A stretch of DNA of 15,073 nt from Bacteroidota bacterium (lineage in GTDB: Bacteria; Bacteroidota; Bacteroidia; Cytophagales; Cyclobacteriaceae), in assembly GCA_003242315.1 (NCBI GenBank), contig QGUY01000076.1, positions 1-15,073 of the forward strand, read 5' to 3'. Position numbers and translations under genes: made by a program. The notes beneath the pieces are model-generated. The model did not search any database. It was given only the letters and a program-made list of their open reading frames with translations, and was not told the origin of the DNA. How positions within the stretch are numbered: the first letter of the stretch is position 1; each line of letters opens with the position of its first letter. Below are positions 1 to 7,440 of the stretch, one piece after another.

Positions 1-13
1 ATTTGGGAACTGA

Positions 14-421
14 ATGCGAGTTCTCAGAACCATATCGTCACTCTTTCTGGCTGCTCTCGTGCTAATATCCTCCACCAGCTTCACGGTGGGTATTCACTTC
101 TGCATGGGTGAGGCGCGGGATGTGGCATTGTTCACTGACGCCGCGAAATGTGAGATGGAGCAACTCCTCCCACCCTGCCACAGGCAACATCAAAACACCT
201 GTTGTGACGATGAAACGATTACCCATGAGTCTCAGGACTTCAAACCTGTATCTTCGGAAGACCACGCAATAAGCGGATTTCCGCTAGTCACGATTCAGCC
301 TCCGGTAGCTATTCGCGATGTTGTTCCTTCCGACTCGATCGTTCCCAATCACTATTTGCCGGATCATCCACCCTTACCGGCTCCTGACCTTGTCGTCGCA
401 TATCAGGTATTCCTGATCTAA
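14..421 (+). CDS. HYC_CC_PP-type small exported cysteine protein
   Basis: A 135-aa protein with a hydrophobic N-terminal segment at about residues 5-22, probably a signal peptide. The segment is followed by H28-F29-C30, then C46, C55, an adjacent cysteine pair C63-C64 and a Pro-Pro near the C-terminus (119-120). This H-[YF]-C / CC / PP order matches the small Bacteroidota family named HYC_CC_PP, whose genes often sit beside heavy-metal efflux genes. I know of no demonstrated biochemical function. The exported, Cys- and His-containing chain (H56, H59, H71 and others) suggests, by inference, periplasmic metal binding or sensing. It is the first gene of the copper operon, 96 bases before the likely cusA start. 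Only 13 bases lie upstream, so its promoter is not visible. Confidence 0.75.
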   Translation: MRVLRTISSLFLAALVLISSTSFTVGIHFCMGEARDVALFTDAAKCEMEQLLPPCHRQHQNTCCDDETITHESQDFKPVSSEDHAISGFPLVTIQPPVAIRDVVPSDSIVPNHYLPDHPPLPAPDLVVAYQVFLI

Positions 422-424
422 TCT

Positions 425-451
425 CTCCTGTTTGACAGGAGCGTCCCGCTC
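425..451 (+). promoter_or_regulatory. Two overlapping short hairpins between the HYC_CC_PP gene and cusA
   Basis: CTCCTG (425-430) and CAGGAG (436-441) form a perfect 6-bp stem with a 5-base loop. GAGCG (439-443) and CGCTC (447-451) form a second perfect 5-bp stem with a 3-base loop. The two share bases 439-441, so only one can form fully at a time. No T-tract follows either stem, so this is not a standard intrinsic terminator. It begins four bases after the stop codon of the preceding gene. A role in tuning pump expression relative to the first gene is speculation. Confidence 0.25.
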
Positions 452-517
452 CCCATGTGCTCGCCCATCACGGCGACTACGCTATTGCCTTTTTCCAACT
501 CTTGGTTTGTCACTCTT

Positions 518-1801
518 ATGATCGAACGTTTGATTTCGTTCTCACTGCGGAATCGCTTCCTGGTTCTGTTGGTTGCCGGCGGGTTATTCGCGGCCGGATT
601 GTATTCCGTCACGCAAAGCAAGGTCGACGCTATTCCCGACCTTTCAGAAAATCAGGTGATCGTCTTCACCGAATGGATGGGTCGCAGCCCCAACATCATC
701 GAAGATCAGGTCACCTATCCCCTCGTCACCAACCTGCAGGGCCTCCCCGAGGTGAAGTATGTACGGGGCGCGTCCATGTTTGGGATGAGCTTCGTCTACG
801 TGATCTTTGAAGACGATACCGACATCTACTGGGCCCGTGAACGTGTACTCGAACGGCTCAACTATGCAAGCCGTCTTTTACCCGACGGAGTGACACCTAC
901 CCTTGGTCCCGACGGAACAGGTGTAGGTCACATTCTCTGGTACACCCTTAATGCACCCGGTATGGACCTTGGCGAACAGCGAGCGCTGCAGGATTGGTAC
1001 ATAAAATTCGCGCTGCAGAATACACGGGGAGTAAGTGAAGTTGCCTCTTTTGGCGGCTTTCAAAAGCAATACCAGGTAACGCTCAATCCAAACAAACTTG
1101 CCTACTACGGTTTGTCGGTTCCTGAGGTAATCCGGGCCATCCGATCGAACAACAACGAAACCGGCGGGCGCAAGTTCGAGATGAGCGGTATCGGCTACAT
1201 CGTGAAGACCACCGGCTACCTCCAATCGATCGAAGAAATCGAAAAGCTTCCGCTGAAAACCGTCAACAGCGTTCCGGTAACTGTTCGTGATGTGGGCACG
1301 GTACAAATGACAGGAGAATCCAGACTTGGGATATTCGACCTGGATGGTGAAGGAGAAGTTGTTGGCGGTATCGTAGTGATGCGTTATGGCGAAAACGCCA
1401 ACGAAGTCATTGAAGCGGTGAAGCGCAAAATGGAAGATGTGGCAAAAGGCCTTCCCGAAGGCGTCACGTTCAACATCGTCTATGATCGAAGTGAACTCAT
1501 ACAGGAGTCCATATCGTCGGTGAAGACGACGCTCATCGAGGAAATGATTGTAGTATCCGCGATCGTCATCCTGTTCCTCTTCCACTGGCGCAGCGCGGTA
1601 AGCATTATTATCCAGATTCCGATAACGATAGCTACAAGCTTCATCCTGTTGAATGCTTTTGGAATCACATCCAACATTATGTCGCTCACTGGAATCGCGC
1701 TTGCCATCGGGGTAATCGTAGACAATGGGATCATTATGGCAGAAAATGCGTACAAGCATCTCTCAACCCGTTTCTCCGAATTGAACGAGAAAAACGAATG
1801 A
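518..1801 (+). CDS. cusA: CusA-like Cu(I)/Ag(I) RND efflux pump, N-terminal part (split gene)
   Basis: The first 427 residues of a heavy-metal RND permease, the inner-membrane proton-driven pump of a CusCBA-type copper/silver exporter. TM1 is at about residues 12-31 and is followed by a periplasmic porter domain. A membrane block beginning near residue 340 ends in the TM4 segment GVIVDNGIIMAENAYKHL. Asp402 there corresponds to the proton-relay Asp405 of E. coli CusA. I chose ATG 518 (MIERLISFSL) because it matches the conserved family N-terminus; an in-frame ATG at 455 would add 21 unlikely residues. The frame ends at TGA 1799-1801 in the cytoplasmic loop after TM4, and the rest of the pump continues in another frame from 1896. 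Dropping one A from the A5 run at 1790-1794 would join both frames with no further stop. Either the protein is made as two chains or the break is a mutation or assembly error. Confidence 0.9.
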   Translation: MIERLISFSLRNRFLVLLVAGGLFAAGLYSVTQSKVDAIPDLSENQVIVFTEWMGRSPNIIEDQVTYPLVTNLQGLPEVKYVRGASMFGMSFVYVIFEDDTDIYWARERVLERLNYASRLLPDGVTPTLGPDGTGVGHILWYTLNAPGMDLGEQRALQDWYIKFALQNTRGVSEVASFGGFQKQYQVTLNPNKLAYYGLSVPEVIRAIRSNNNETGGRKFEMSGIGYIVKTTGYLQSIEEIEKLPLKTVNSVPVTVRDVGTVQMTGESRLGIFDLDGEGEVVGGIVVMRYGENANEVIEAVKRKMEDVAKGLPEGVTFNIVYDRSELIQESISSVKTTLIEEMIVVSAIVILFLFHWRSAVSIIIQIPITIATSFILLNAFGITSNIMSLTGIALAIGVIVDNGIIMAENAYKHLSTRFSELNEKNE

Positions 1802-1829
1802 CTGGCATGCAAGCGGCGAAGACGACGAC

Positions 1830-1885
1830 ATCAACACATCAACACATCAACACACCAACACACCAACACATCAACACATCAACAC
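1830..1885 (+). repeat. Octanucleotide tandem repeat, 7 copies, inside the cusA loop
   Basis: Seven head-to-tail copies of the 8-base unit ATCAACAC; copies 4 and 5 read ACCAACAC. Eight is not a multiple of three, so three units make one 24-base, 8-codon cycle, and every forward frame reads the same peptide cycle (INTSTHQH) without a stop. The tract lies in the sequence coding for the cytoplasmic loop after TM4. The hexamer AGCGGC occurs on both sides (1812-1817 and 1890-1895). Removing 1818-1895 takes out exactly 78 bases (26 codons), so the insert as a whole is frame-neutral. Gain or loss of one unit would change the frame downstream. No other array of this unit was seen in the window. Confidence 0.95.
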
Positions 1886-1895
1886 ACTCAGCGGC

Positions 1896-3824
1896 ATGAT
1901 ACGACGAATATTCAATGAGAAATATACCCCCATCGAAGAAGCGGAGCGCCTGGAGATCATCGAGCGGTCCTCGAAGCAGGTGTCACGCGGGGTGTTCTAC
2001 TCGACTGTGATCATCATCACGTCGTTTCTTCCCGTGTTCTTGCTCACAGGACAGGAAGGGAAGCTCTTCCACCCCCTTGCGTTTACGAAGACGTTCATTA
2101 TGATCGTTGACGCCATCCTGGTAGTCACCCTGGCCCCTGTAATCATATCCCTCTTCATGAAAGGGAGATTTCCCCGGGAGGGACGGAACCCGATAAGTCG
2201 GCTTCTCGAGAGGGTTTATGAACCGGTGCTGCGAGCATGCCTGAAATGGCGAAAGACTACGATCGGTGTTAACATCATCGCGCTGATTATTAGCGTGCCC
2301 ATGTTGCTCAACCTCGGCACGGAATTCATGCCGCCACTCGATGAGCAGTCGATTCTCTTTATGCCGGTAACATTGCCCGATGTATCGAACACTGAAATCA
2401 AGCGCATCCTTCAGTTACAGGATAAGATCATCAAGTCGGTTCCCGAAGTCGACAAAGTGCTTGGCAAGGCCGGACGTGCCTCCACAGCCACGGACAACGC
2501 GCCCATCAGCATGATCGAGACTATCATTATGCTGAAGCCAAAATCGGAATGGCGGGAAGGCATCACCAAGTCTGACATCATCGCAGAACTCGACTCGAAA
2601 CTTCGGATCCCGGGCGTAGTGAACGGATGGACACAACCCATCATCAACCGGATCAACATGCTGGCGACCGGTATACGTACCGATGTGGGAGTGAAAGTGT
2701 TTGGCCAGGACCTGGACACCATCGCGGCGGTTTCTGAACGGGTAAAGAATGCATTGGCAAATGTTCCGGGGGTGCACGACTTGTATGTAGACCCGATTAC
2801 TGGAGGAAAATATCTCACTATCGACATAGATCGTGATGCCCTGGGTCGGTACGGTCTTACCGTCGATGATGTAAATCTTGTTGTGGAATCGGCGATTGGC
2901 GGTTCACCTGTAGGGCAGACAGTCGAAGGCCGGCAGCGCTTTGCCATTGGCGTAAGGCTGGCGCAGGACTTTCGCAACAGCATTGACCGCCTGGAGAGAA
3001 TCCCCATTAAGACAGCGGGAATGGGCTATATACCGCTCTCCGCCGTCGCAAAAGTGCGATTTGAAAATGGACCTCCCATGATCACTTCTGAGAATGCGCT
3101 ATTGCGTGGCGCCGTTCTTTTCAATGTGCGCGATCGCGACCTGGGAAGCACGGTGGAAGATGCCATGAAAGCCCTGAATGAAAATCTTGGTCCCCTACCA
3201 GAAGGCTATTTTATTGAATGGAGTGGGCAATACGAGAATCTCATTCGCGGTCAGCGCACGCTGGTGATTGTCGCACCCGTTGTGCTGCTGATCATTTTTA
3301 TCTCCCTGTACCTTGCCTTTAAGTCTGTGCGTGAAGCGTTCTTCAGCCTCATCACGGTTCCCTTCGCCCTCATTGGCGGCTCGTACATGGTGTACTTCTA
3401 CGGAGTCAATCTCTCTGTAGCTGTCGCCGTGGGATTCATCGCCTTGTTCGGTATCGCTGTGGAAACAGGTGTGGTAATGGTCATTTACCTCAACGACGCC
3501 ATGCGGCAACTCGTGCAGGCGCGTGGCAATTCAAGTGAGACAATAACCCGGGAAGAGTTAAAAGAGTATGTAATCGCCGGCGCCGCCAAGCGGTTGCGTC
3601 CTAAACTGATGACGGTTTGTGTTGCGCTGTTCGGTCTCACACCCGTACTCTGGTCAACCGGCGTGGGGAGCGACGTCATGATTCCCATTGTGTTACCTAT
3701 GATCGGCGGGGTACTTACATCCTCGACTCACATCCTGCTGGTTACACCCCTCATCTTCCTGATGACTAAAGAATACGAACTGCGACGATTCGGAAAAATT
3801 GATGTGTATGAAGTACAACACTAA
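1896..3824 (+). CDS. cusA: CusA-like Cu(I)/Ag(I) RND efflux pump, C-terminal part (split gene)
   Basis: This 642-aa frame carries the rest of the pump. It starts in the cytoplasmic loop, then has the membrane segments around FYSTVIIITSFLPVFLL (34-50), the second periplasmic domain and the last membrane block (about 450-630). Three methionines that bind copper in E. coli CusA (M573, M623, M672) have clear counterparts: M156 in LFMPVTLP, M206 in SMIETI and M255 in NMLATG. This favours monovalent copper/silver over the Zn/Co/Ni CzcA type. The frame is open back to 1785, through the octamer repeat, so ATG 1896 is only the first possible start and may not be a true one. ATG 1896 overlaps a TGA in another frame (ATGA, 1896-1899). 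The 3' end overlaps the next gene. With the N-terminal part, the total is about the usual 1,040 residues plus an enlarged loop. Confidence 0.9.
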   Translation: MIRRIFNEKYTPIEEAERLEIIERSSKQVSRGVFYSTVIIITSFLPVFLLTGQEGKLFHPLAFTKTFIMIVDAILVVTLAPVIISLFMKGRFPREGRNPISRLLERVYEPVLRACLKWRKTTIGVNIIALIISVPMLLNLGTEFMPPLDEQSILFMPVTLPDVSNTEIKRILQLQDKIIKSVPEVDKVLGKAGRASTATDNAPISMIETIIMLKPKSEWREGITKSDIIAELDSKLRIPGVVNGWTQPIINRINMLATGIRTDVGVKVFGQDLDTIAAVSERVKNALANVPGVHDLYVDPITGGKYLTIDIDRDALGRYGLTVDDVNLVVESAIGGSPVGQTVEGRQRFAIGVRLAQDFRNSIDRLERIPIKTAGMGYIPLSAVAKVRFENGPPMITSENALLRGAVLFNVRDRDLGSTVEDAMKALNENLGPLPEGYFIEWSGQYENLIRGQRTLVIVAPVVLLIIFISLYLAFKSVREAFFSLITVPFALIGGSYMVYFYGVNLSVAVAVGFIALFGIAVETGVVMVIYLNDAMRQLVQARGNSSETITREELKEYVIAGAAKRLRPKLMTVCVALFGLTPVLWSTGVGSDVMIPIVLPMIGGVLTSSTHILLVTPLIFLMTKEYELRRFGKIDVYEVQH

Positions 3825-5055
3825 GACGATTTTCCTGACGGGATTGTGCATGGCCGCGATACAAAGTTCGGCCCAGATATGGACGCTGGACAGCGTGCTT
3901 GCTACCGTTGAAAGAAACAATCCTGCCCTTGAGGTATACGACAACAGGGTCAAAGCTATGGATGCATATGCGAAAGGCGCGCAAAGCTGGATGGCACCCA
4001 TGATCGGCGCCGGTACCTTTATGAAACCGTACCCCGGAGAAACAACAGCCCATGAAAATGAAAAAGGCGCGTGGATGTTCAGCCTTGAACAGGAGATTCC
4101 AAACCCTGCGAAGCTGAATGCCAGCAAGCGTTACATGGATGCAAGGTCGGATACCGAAAAGCAGGCGCGATCAGCCCGCCTCAACGCTTTGCGGTCAGAA
4201 GCCAGAATGTTGTACTATCAATGGATCGTAGCGGAAAAAAAGCTCAACATTCTCGTGGAGAGTGAAAGGAATATGGAGCTGATGCTTCGACTGAGTCGGA
4301 TCCGATATCCTTACAATCAGGCCAGTCTCGGTAGTATATACCGCGCGGAAGGTCGCCTGGGCGAAGTTCAGAATACGATAAGCACCACGAAATCAGACAT
4401 CGAATCCATTCGTCACCGCCTCCTGGCTATCATGGCGCTGTCGCCTGGCGATGATATCATGATCGACACCGCAACCCGCGTGGTGTTTGAACCCGATCCG
4501 ACGCTTGCTGACACAGCCGCATTAGGAGCGCGTCGAAGTGATATCAGGCAACTTGAGGAATCGATTCGCACTATGCGACTCAACGAAGAGTTGCGCCGGG
4601 TTCAGGCGAAACCCGATTTCAAGATACGCTTTGATCACATGCAGCCTATTGGCGACATGCCCCAGTCATTCAGCGCCATGGCTATGGTTTCCATACCGAT
4701 CGCACCGTGGTCATCGCGAATGTATCGATCCGAGGTAAAAGGAATGCGATACGACATCGACGCAATGAAGGCCGAACGCGATGCCATGCTGATTGAGGCC
4801 CGCGGAAGGTTGACTGCCCTGACGGCACGAATAAGAGCGACGGAACAGGAACTTAAGAATTACAAATCGAAAATCATTCCAGCTCTCCTAAGGCATCACC
4901 AGGCTGTCATGGTGGCTTATGAGGAAAACCAGGAGCAACTCCCTGCGGTGGTTGATGCCTGGGAAGCGCTAAACGCCGCACAAATGGAATACCTGTCAAA
5001 ATTGCAATCGTATTACGTGATGATCTCAGAGTATGATAAGGAAATTGAAAAATAG
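3808..5055 (+). CDS. TolC-family outer-membrane channel of the Cus-type pump
   Basis: A 415-aa outer-membrane efflux protein, the exit duct of the tripartite pump. Residues 1-23 form a signal peptide (basic start, hydrophobic core, cleavage likely after SSAQ). The mature N-terminus IWTLDSVLATVERNNPAL is typical of the TolC/OEP repeat, and long amphipathic, coiled-coil-like helices (for example 95-145 and 305-355) fit the periplasmic barrel. I prefer ATG 3808 for the shorter signal peptide; ATG 3802 is two codons upstream. The start overlaps the end of cusA by 17 bases and the stop overlaps the next adaptor gene by 23 bases, which indicates coupled translation. Substrate specificity comes from the neighbours, not from this sequence. 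It may be called cusC by position. Confidence 0.85.
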   Translation: MKYNTKTIFLTGLCMAAIQSSAQIWTLDSVLATVERNNPALEVYDNRVKAMDAYAKGAQSWMAPMIGAGTFMKPYPGETTAHENEKGAWMFSLEQEIPNPAKLNASKRYMDARSDTEKQARSARLNALRSEARMLYYQWIVAEKKLNILVESERNMELMLRLSRIRYPYNQASLGSIYRAEGRLGEVQNTISTTKSDIESIRHRLLAIMALSPGDDIMIDTATRVVFEPDPTLADTAALGARRSDIRQLEESIRTMRLNEELRRVQAKPDFKIRFDHMQPIGDMPQSFSAMAMVSIPIAPWSSRMYRSEVKGMRYDIDAMKAERDAMLIEARGRLTALTARIRATEQELKNYKSKIIPALLRHHQAVMVAYEENQEQLPAVVDAWEALNAAQMEYLSKLQSYYVMISEYDKEIEK

Positions 5056-6223
5056 TGTAGGGATAATCGTAATCCTTTTGCTTACAATGGCATCCTGCAA
5101 CAGACACGACCACAGTGCGCAAGAGGAAGTTTACACATGTCCGATGCATCCCACGGTTGTATCAAAACAGCCGGGTTCTTGTCCCGTTTGTGGTATGGAA
5201 CTCGTGAGGCATGGGGGACCAGGAGAAGACCTGGCTATGACGCCTGAACTTTCCCGCGTGTTGAAGTCGCCGGATGAAGCCATCCTCGCATCCGTAAAGA
5301 CCGTACGGGCAGAATACAAGTCGCTGCCCGTAGACGTTGCTGTCAACGGAGTCGTGACGTACGATACGCGAACTGTTCAAACCATCCCTGCGCGCGTCGC
5401 GGGTCGGCTCGAAAGAGTTTACATTACCTACGAGCTGCAGCCTGTAAGAGCGGGACAAAAAGTCGCGGAGATTTACAGTCCGGAACTCAGCACCACTCAA
5501 CGCGAACTGATCTTTCTCCTGGAAAACGATCCGGAGAACAAAGCGTTGATCGACGCGTCACGGCGAAAGCTGGAATTGTTAGGCATGTCCCCATCCCAGA
5601 TCAATGCACTTGAAACAGGTCGTCAGGCGACATCCACCATTAGTATTTACAGTCCTTATTCCGGATACGTGGTGATGCGCGGTCCTGACATGGGTACAGG
5701 AATGAGTGAACGGCTTGTTCGTGCAGGCGATTACGTTTCTGTAGGTCAAAAGCTGTTTACGGTTGTAGATTCAAAAGCCATTCGCATCGAACTCAACGTT
5801 CCGGGAACCACTGGGCACAATGTGCGACAAGGGACCAGGGCGCTACTTAACATCGGCGGCAAGGATCAGGAAGTAATCATTGATTTCGTCGAACCCTTTG
5901 TTGCCGACGGTCAACCCTTTACCAGGTTGCGCGTGTATTCTCAATCAGGCGAAAGCCTGCGAATAGGTAGTCTCGTATCCGGTCGCATTCGCATCGACGG
6001 GCAGGAGTCGCTCTGGATACCGCGGCAGTCGGTAATAGACCTCGGAACACAACAAATTGTATTCGTTCAGCAACGCGGCCTGTTTAGGCCAAAAGCAGTG
6101 CGCACAGGTATCCGATCCGATGGCATGATAGAGATCAAAGAAGGTCTTGCTACTTCGGATGAAATCGCCGAAAACGCTCAATTTCTCGTAGACAGTGAAA
6201 GTTTTGTAAAACCCCTCAATTGA
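5033..6223 (+). CDS. cusB: CusB-like periplasmic adaptor lipoprotein 1 with heavy-metal-binding domain
   Basis: A 396-aa membrane-fusion (adaptor) protein that would link the RND pump to the TolC channel. The N-terminus is a lipoprotein signal with lipobox MASC and Cys22 as the lipidated residue. Residues 34-57 form a heavy-metal-binding domain of the YTCPMHP...CPVCGMEL type, with C36, M38, H39, C50, C53 and M55 as likely metal ligands. Then come the barrel-sandwich/lipoyl segment (ARVAGRLERVY, about 120-155), an alpha-hairpin and the second half-motif (YSPYSGYVVMRG). The beta-barrel and membrane-proximal domains follow. ATG 5033 lies inside the preceding gene, and no other start gives a signal peptide. 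It is the first of two adaptors in tandem. The two are clearly related in layout but well diverged. Confidence 0.88.
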   Translation: MIRKLKNSVGIIVILLLTMASCNRHDHSAQEEVYTCPMHPTVVSKQPGSCPVCGMELVRHGGPGEDLAMTPELSRVLKSPDEAILASVKTVRAEYKSLPVDVAVNGVVTYDTRTVQTIPARVAGRLERVYITYELQPVRAGQKVAEIYSPELSTTQRELIFLLENDPENKALIDASRRKLELLGMSPSQINALETGRQATSTISIYSPYSGYVVMRGPDMGTGMSERLVRAGDYVSVGQKLFTVVDSKAIRIELNVPGTTGHNVRQGTRALLNIGGKDQEVIIDFVEPFVADGQPFTRLRVYSQSGESLRIGSLVSGRIRIDGQESLWIPRQSVIDLGTQQIVFVQQRGLFRPKAVRTGIRSDGMIEIKEGLATSDEIAENAQFLVDSESFVKPLN

Positions 6224-6224
6224 A

Positions 6225-7439
6225 ATGAAACTGATTGGATTCATACTCACGGCTGTGCTCCTGATCGCAGGATGCACATCACATCATCGCGATAACCATG
6301 CGTCGCACGGAGAGAGCACACATCACCACGCGACTGGTACGGAAACATATGCATGTCCTATGCATCCCAATGTTGTGCAGGGCAAACCGGGTACATGCCC
6401 CGTCTGTGGTATGGATCTGGTACGTGTCGATCGCTCCATGATCAGTGACGACCATCACATTATGCTTACCGACACGCAACTCAGGCTGGCCAACGTAACG
6501 ATAGCTCCGGTAACACGGCAGCGTGTTGGCAGAACGACGGTCGTCAACGCAAAACTTATTGTCAATGAGCAAGAGACCGGCGTAATCAGCAGCCGCGCCG
6601 CAGGCCGGGTGGAAAAGGTTTTTGTAAAAGAAACCGGGCGAAACGTGAAGCAGGGTGAACCGCTTTACACATTGTATAGTGAACAACTCCTGACATTGCA
6701 ACAGGAATACCTTCTTGCGAAAGAGCAATATGAAACGCTGGGGCAATCCGAAAGATACAAACCGTTTTTCGACGCAGCGCGAAAAAAACTCCTGTTACTT
6801 GGTCTGTCTCCTGTACAGGTCGATCAACTAAACAGGAATACGCTCAAGCCACAAATTGTATTTCAGGCTCCTCGCTCAGGTGTGGTGTACGAGGTTAACA
6901 TTACCGAAGGAACGTATGTTGCGGAAGGCACTCCCCTATTCAGAATTGAAGACACACGCTCATTGTGGGTTGAAGCGGAACTTTACCCGGATGAAGTTAA
7001 TCTTGTTCAAATCGGCGACACAGTCACGGTCACTACAGAAGGCGAATCGCGTATCACGAAAGCCACTGTGATTTTCCTTAGCCCTGAATTCCGGAATAAC
7101 ACGCAGGTAACTGTACTAAGGGCACAGATCGATAATCCTGATGGAGCCCTTCGTCCCGGGCAATTTGCGCAAGTACATCTGACGGAAGCCTCTCACAGCG
7201 CTATCGCCGTTCCTCCCGAAGCGATTATCAGGGACGAACATGGCGCACGCGTTTACCTGGCATCCGGAGGGCACGCTTTTCGACCTCAACCGGTAAAGAC
7301 CGGATTGGAAGGACCGGATGTTGTAGAGATTACGCAGGGATTAATAGAAGGCGATACGGTCGCTATTACAGGAGCTTATCTCTTGTATTCTGAATTTGTG
7401 TTGAAGGGCGGAGATGCCATGGCGGGTCACGATCACTAA
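6225..7439 (+). CDS. cusB: CusB-like periplasmic adaptor lipoprotein 2 with His-rich leader and heavy-metal-binding domain
   Basis: A second 404-aa adaptor, starting one base after the first one ends. The lipobox is LIAGC with Cys17. The linker after it is rich in histidine (H20, H21, H25, H28, H33-H35) and may collect metal. The heavy-metal-binding domain spans about 42-65 (YACPMHP...CPVCGMDL; C44, M46, H47, C58, C61, M63). The rest follows the usual adaptor order: lipoyl half (SRAAGRVEKVFV), alpha-hairpin, second lipoyl half (FQAPRSGVVYEV), beta-barrel and membrane-proximal domain. The C-terminus ends in MAGHDH. It resembles E. coli CusB in role and may form a mixed adaptor ring with adaptor 1 or serve a different state of the pump. 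The stop codon is one base away from the stop of the convergent exonuclease gene. Confidence 0.88.
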   Translation: MKLIGFILTAVLLIAGCTSHHRDNHASHGESTHHHATGTETYACPMHPNVVQGKPGTCPVCGMDLVRVDRSMISDDHHIMLTDTQLRLANVTIAPVTRQRVGRTTVVNAKLIVNEQETGVISSRAAGRVEKVFVKETGRNVKQGEPLYTLYSEQLLTLQQEYLLAKEQYETLGQSERYKPFFDAARKKLLLLGLSPVQVDQLNRNTLKPQIVFQAPRSGVVYEVNITEGTYVAEGTPLFRIEDTRSLWVEAELYPDEVNLVQIGDTVTVTTEGESRITKATVIFLSPEFRNNTQVTVLRAQIDNPDGALRPGQFAQVHLTEASHSAIAVPPEAIIRDEHGARVYLASGGHAFRPQPVKTGLEGPDVVEITQGLIEGDTVAITGAYLLYSEFVLKGGDAMAGHDH

Positions 7440-7440
7440 C

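Noticed and set aside
425..441. Hairpin as an intrinsic terminator of the first gene
   Set aside because: No T-rich tract follows the stem.
455..517. Earlier ATG 455 as the start of cusA
   Set aside because: The extra 21 residues are not part of the conserved pump N-terminus, while MIERLI at 518 is.
878..1759. Long 293-codon open frame on the minus strand inside cusA
   Set aside because: It is antisense to a strongly conserved gene, its translation has no recognisable motif, and it looks like a shadow of codon bias.
1830..1885. Tandem repeat as a CRISPR array
   Set aside because: The unit is only 8 bases, copies are contiguous and there are no spacers.
1802..1895. Insertion sequence or transposon remnant breaking cusA
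   Set aside because: The stretch is under 100 bases, has no terminal inverted repeats and no transposase fragment; only a 6-base direct repeat is seen.
2411..3007. 198-codon minus-strand frame inside the C-terminal part of cusA
   Set aside because: Ser/Arg-rich, low-complexity translation antisense to conserved pump sequence; a shadow frame.
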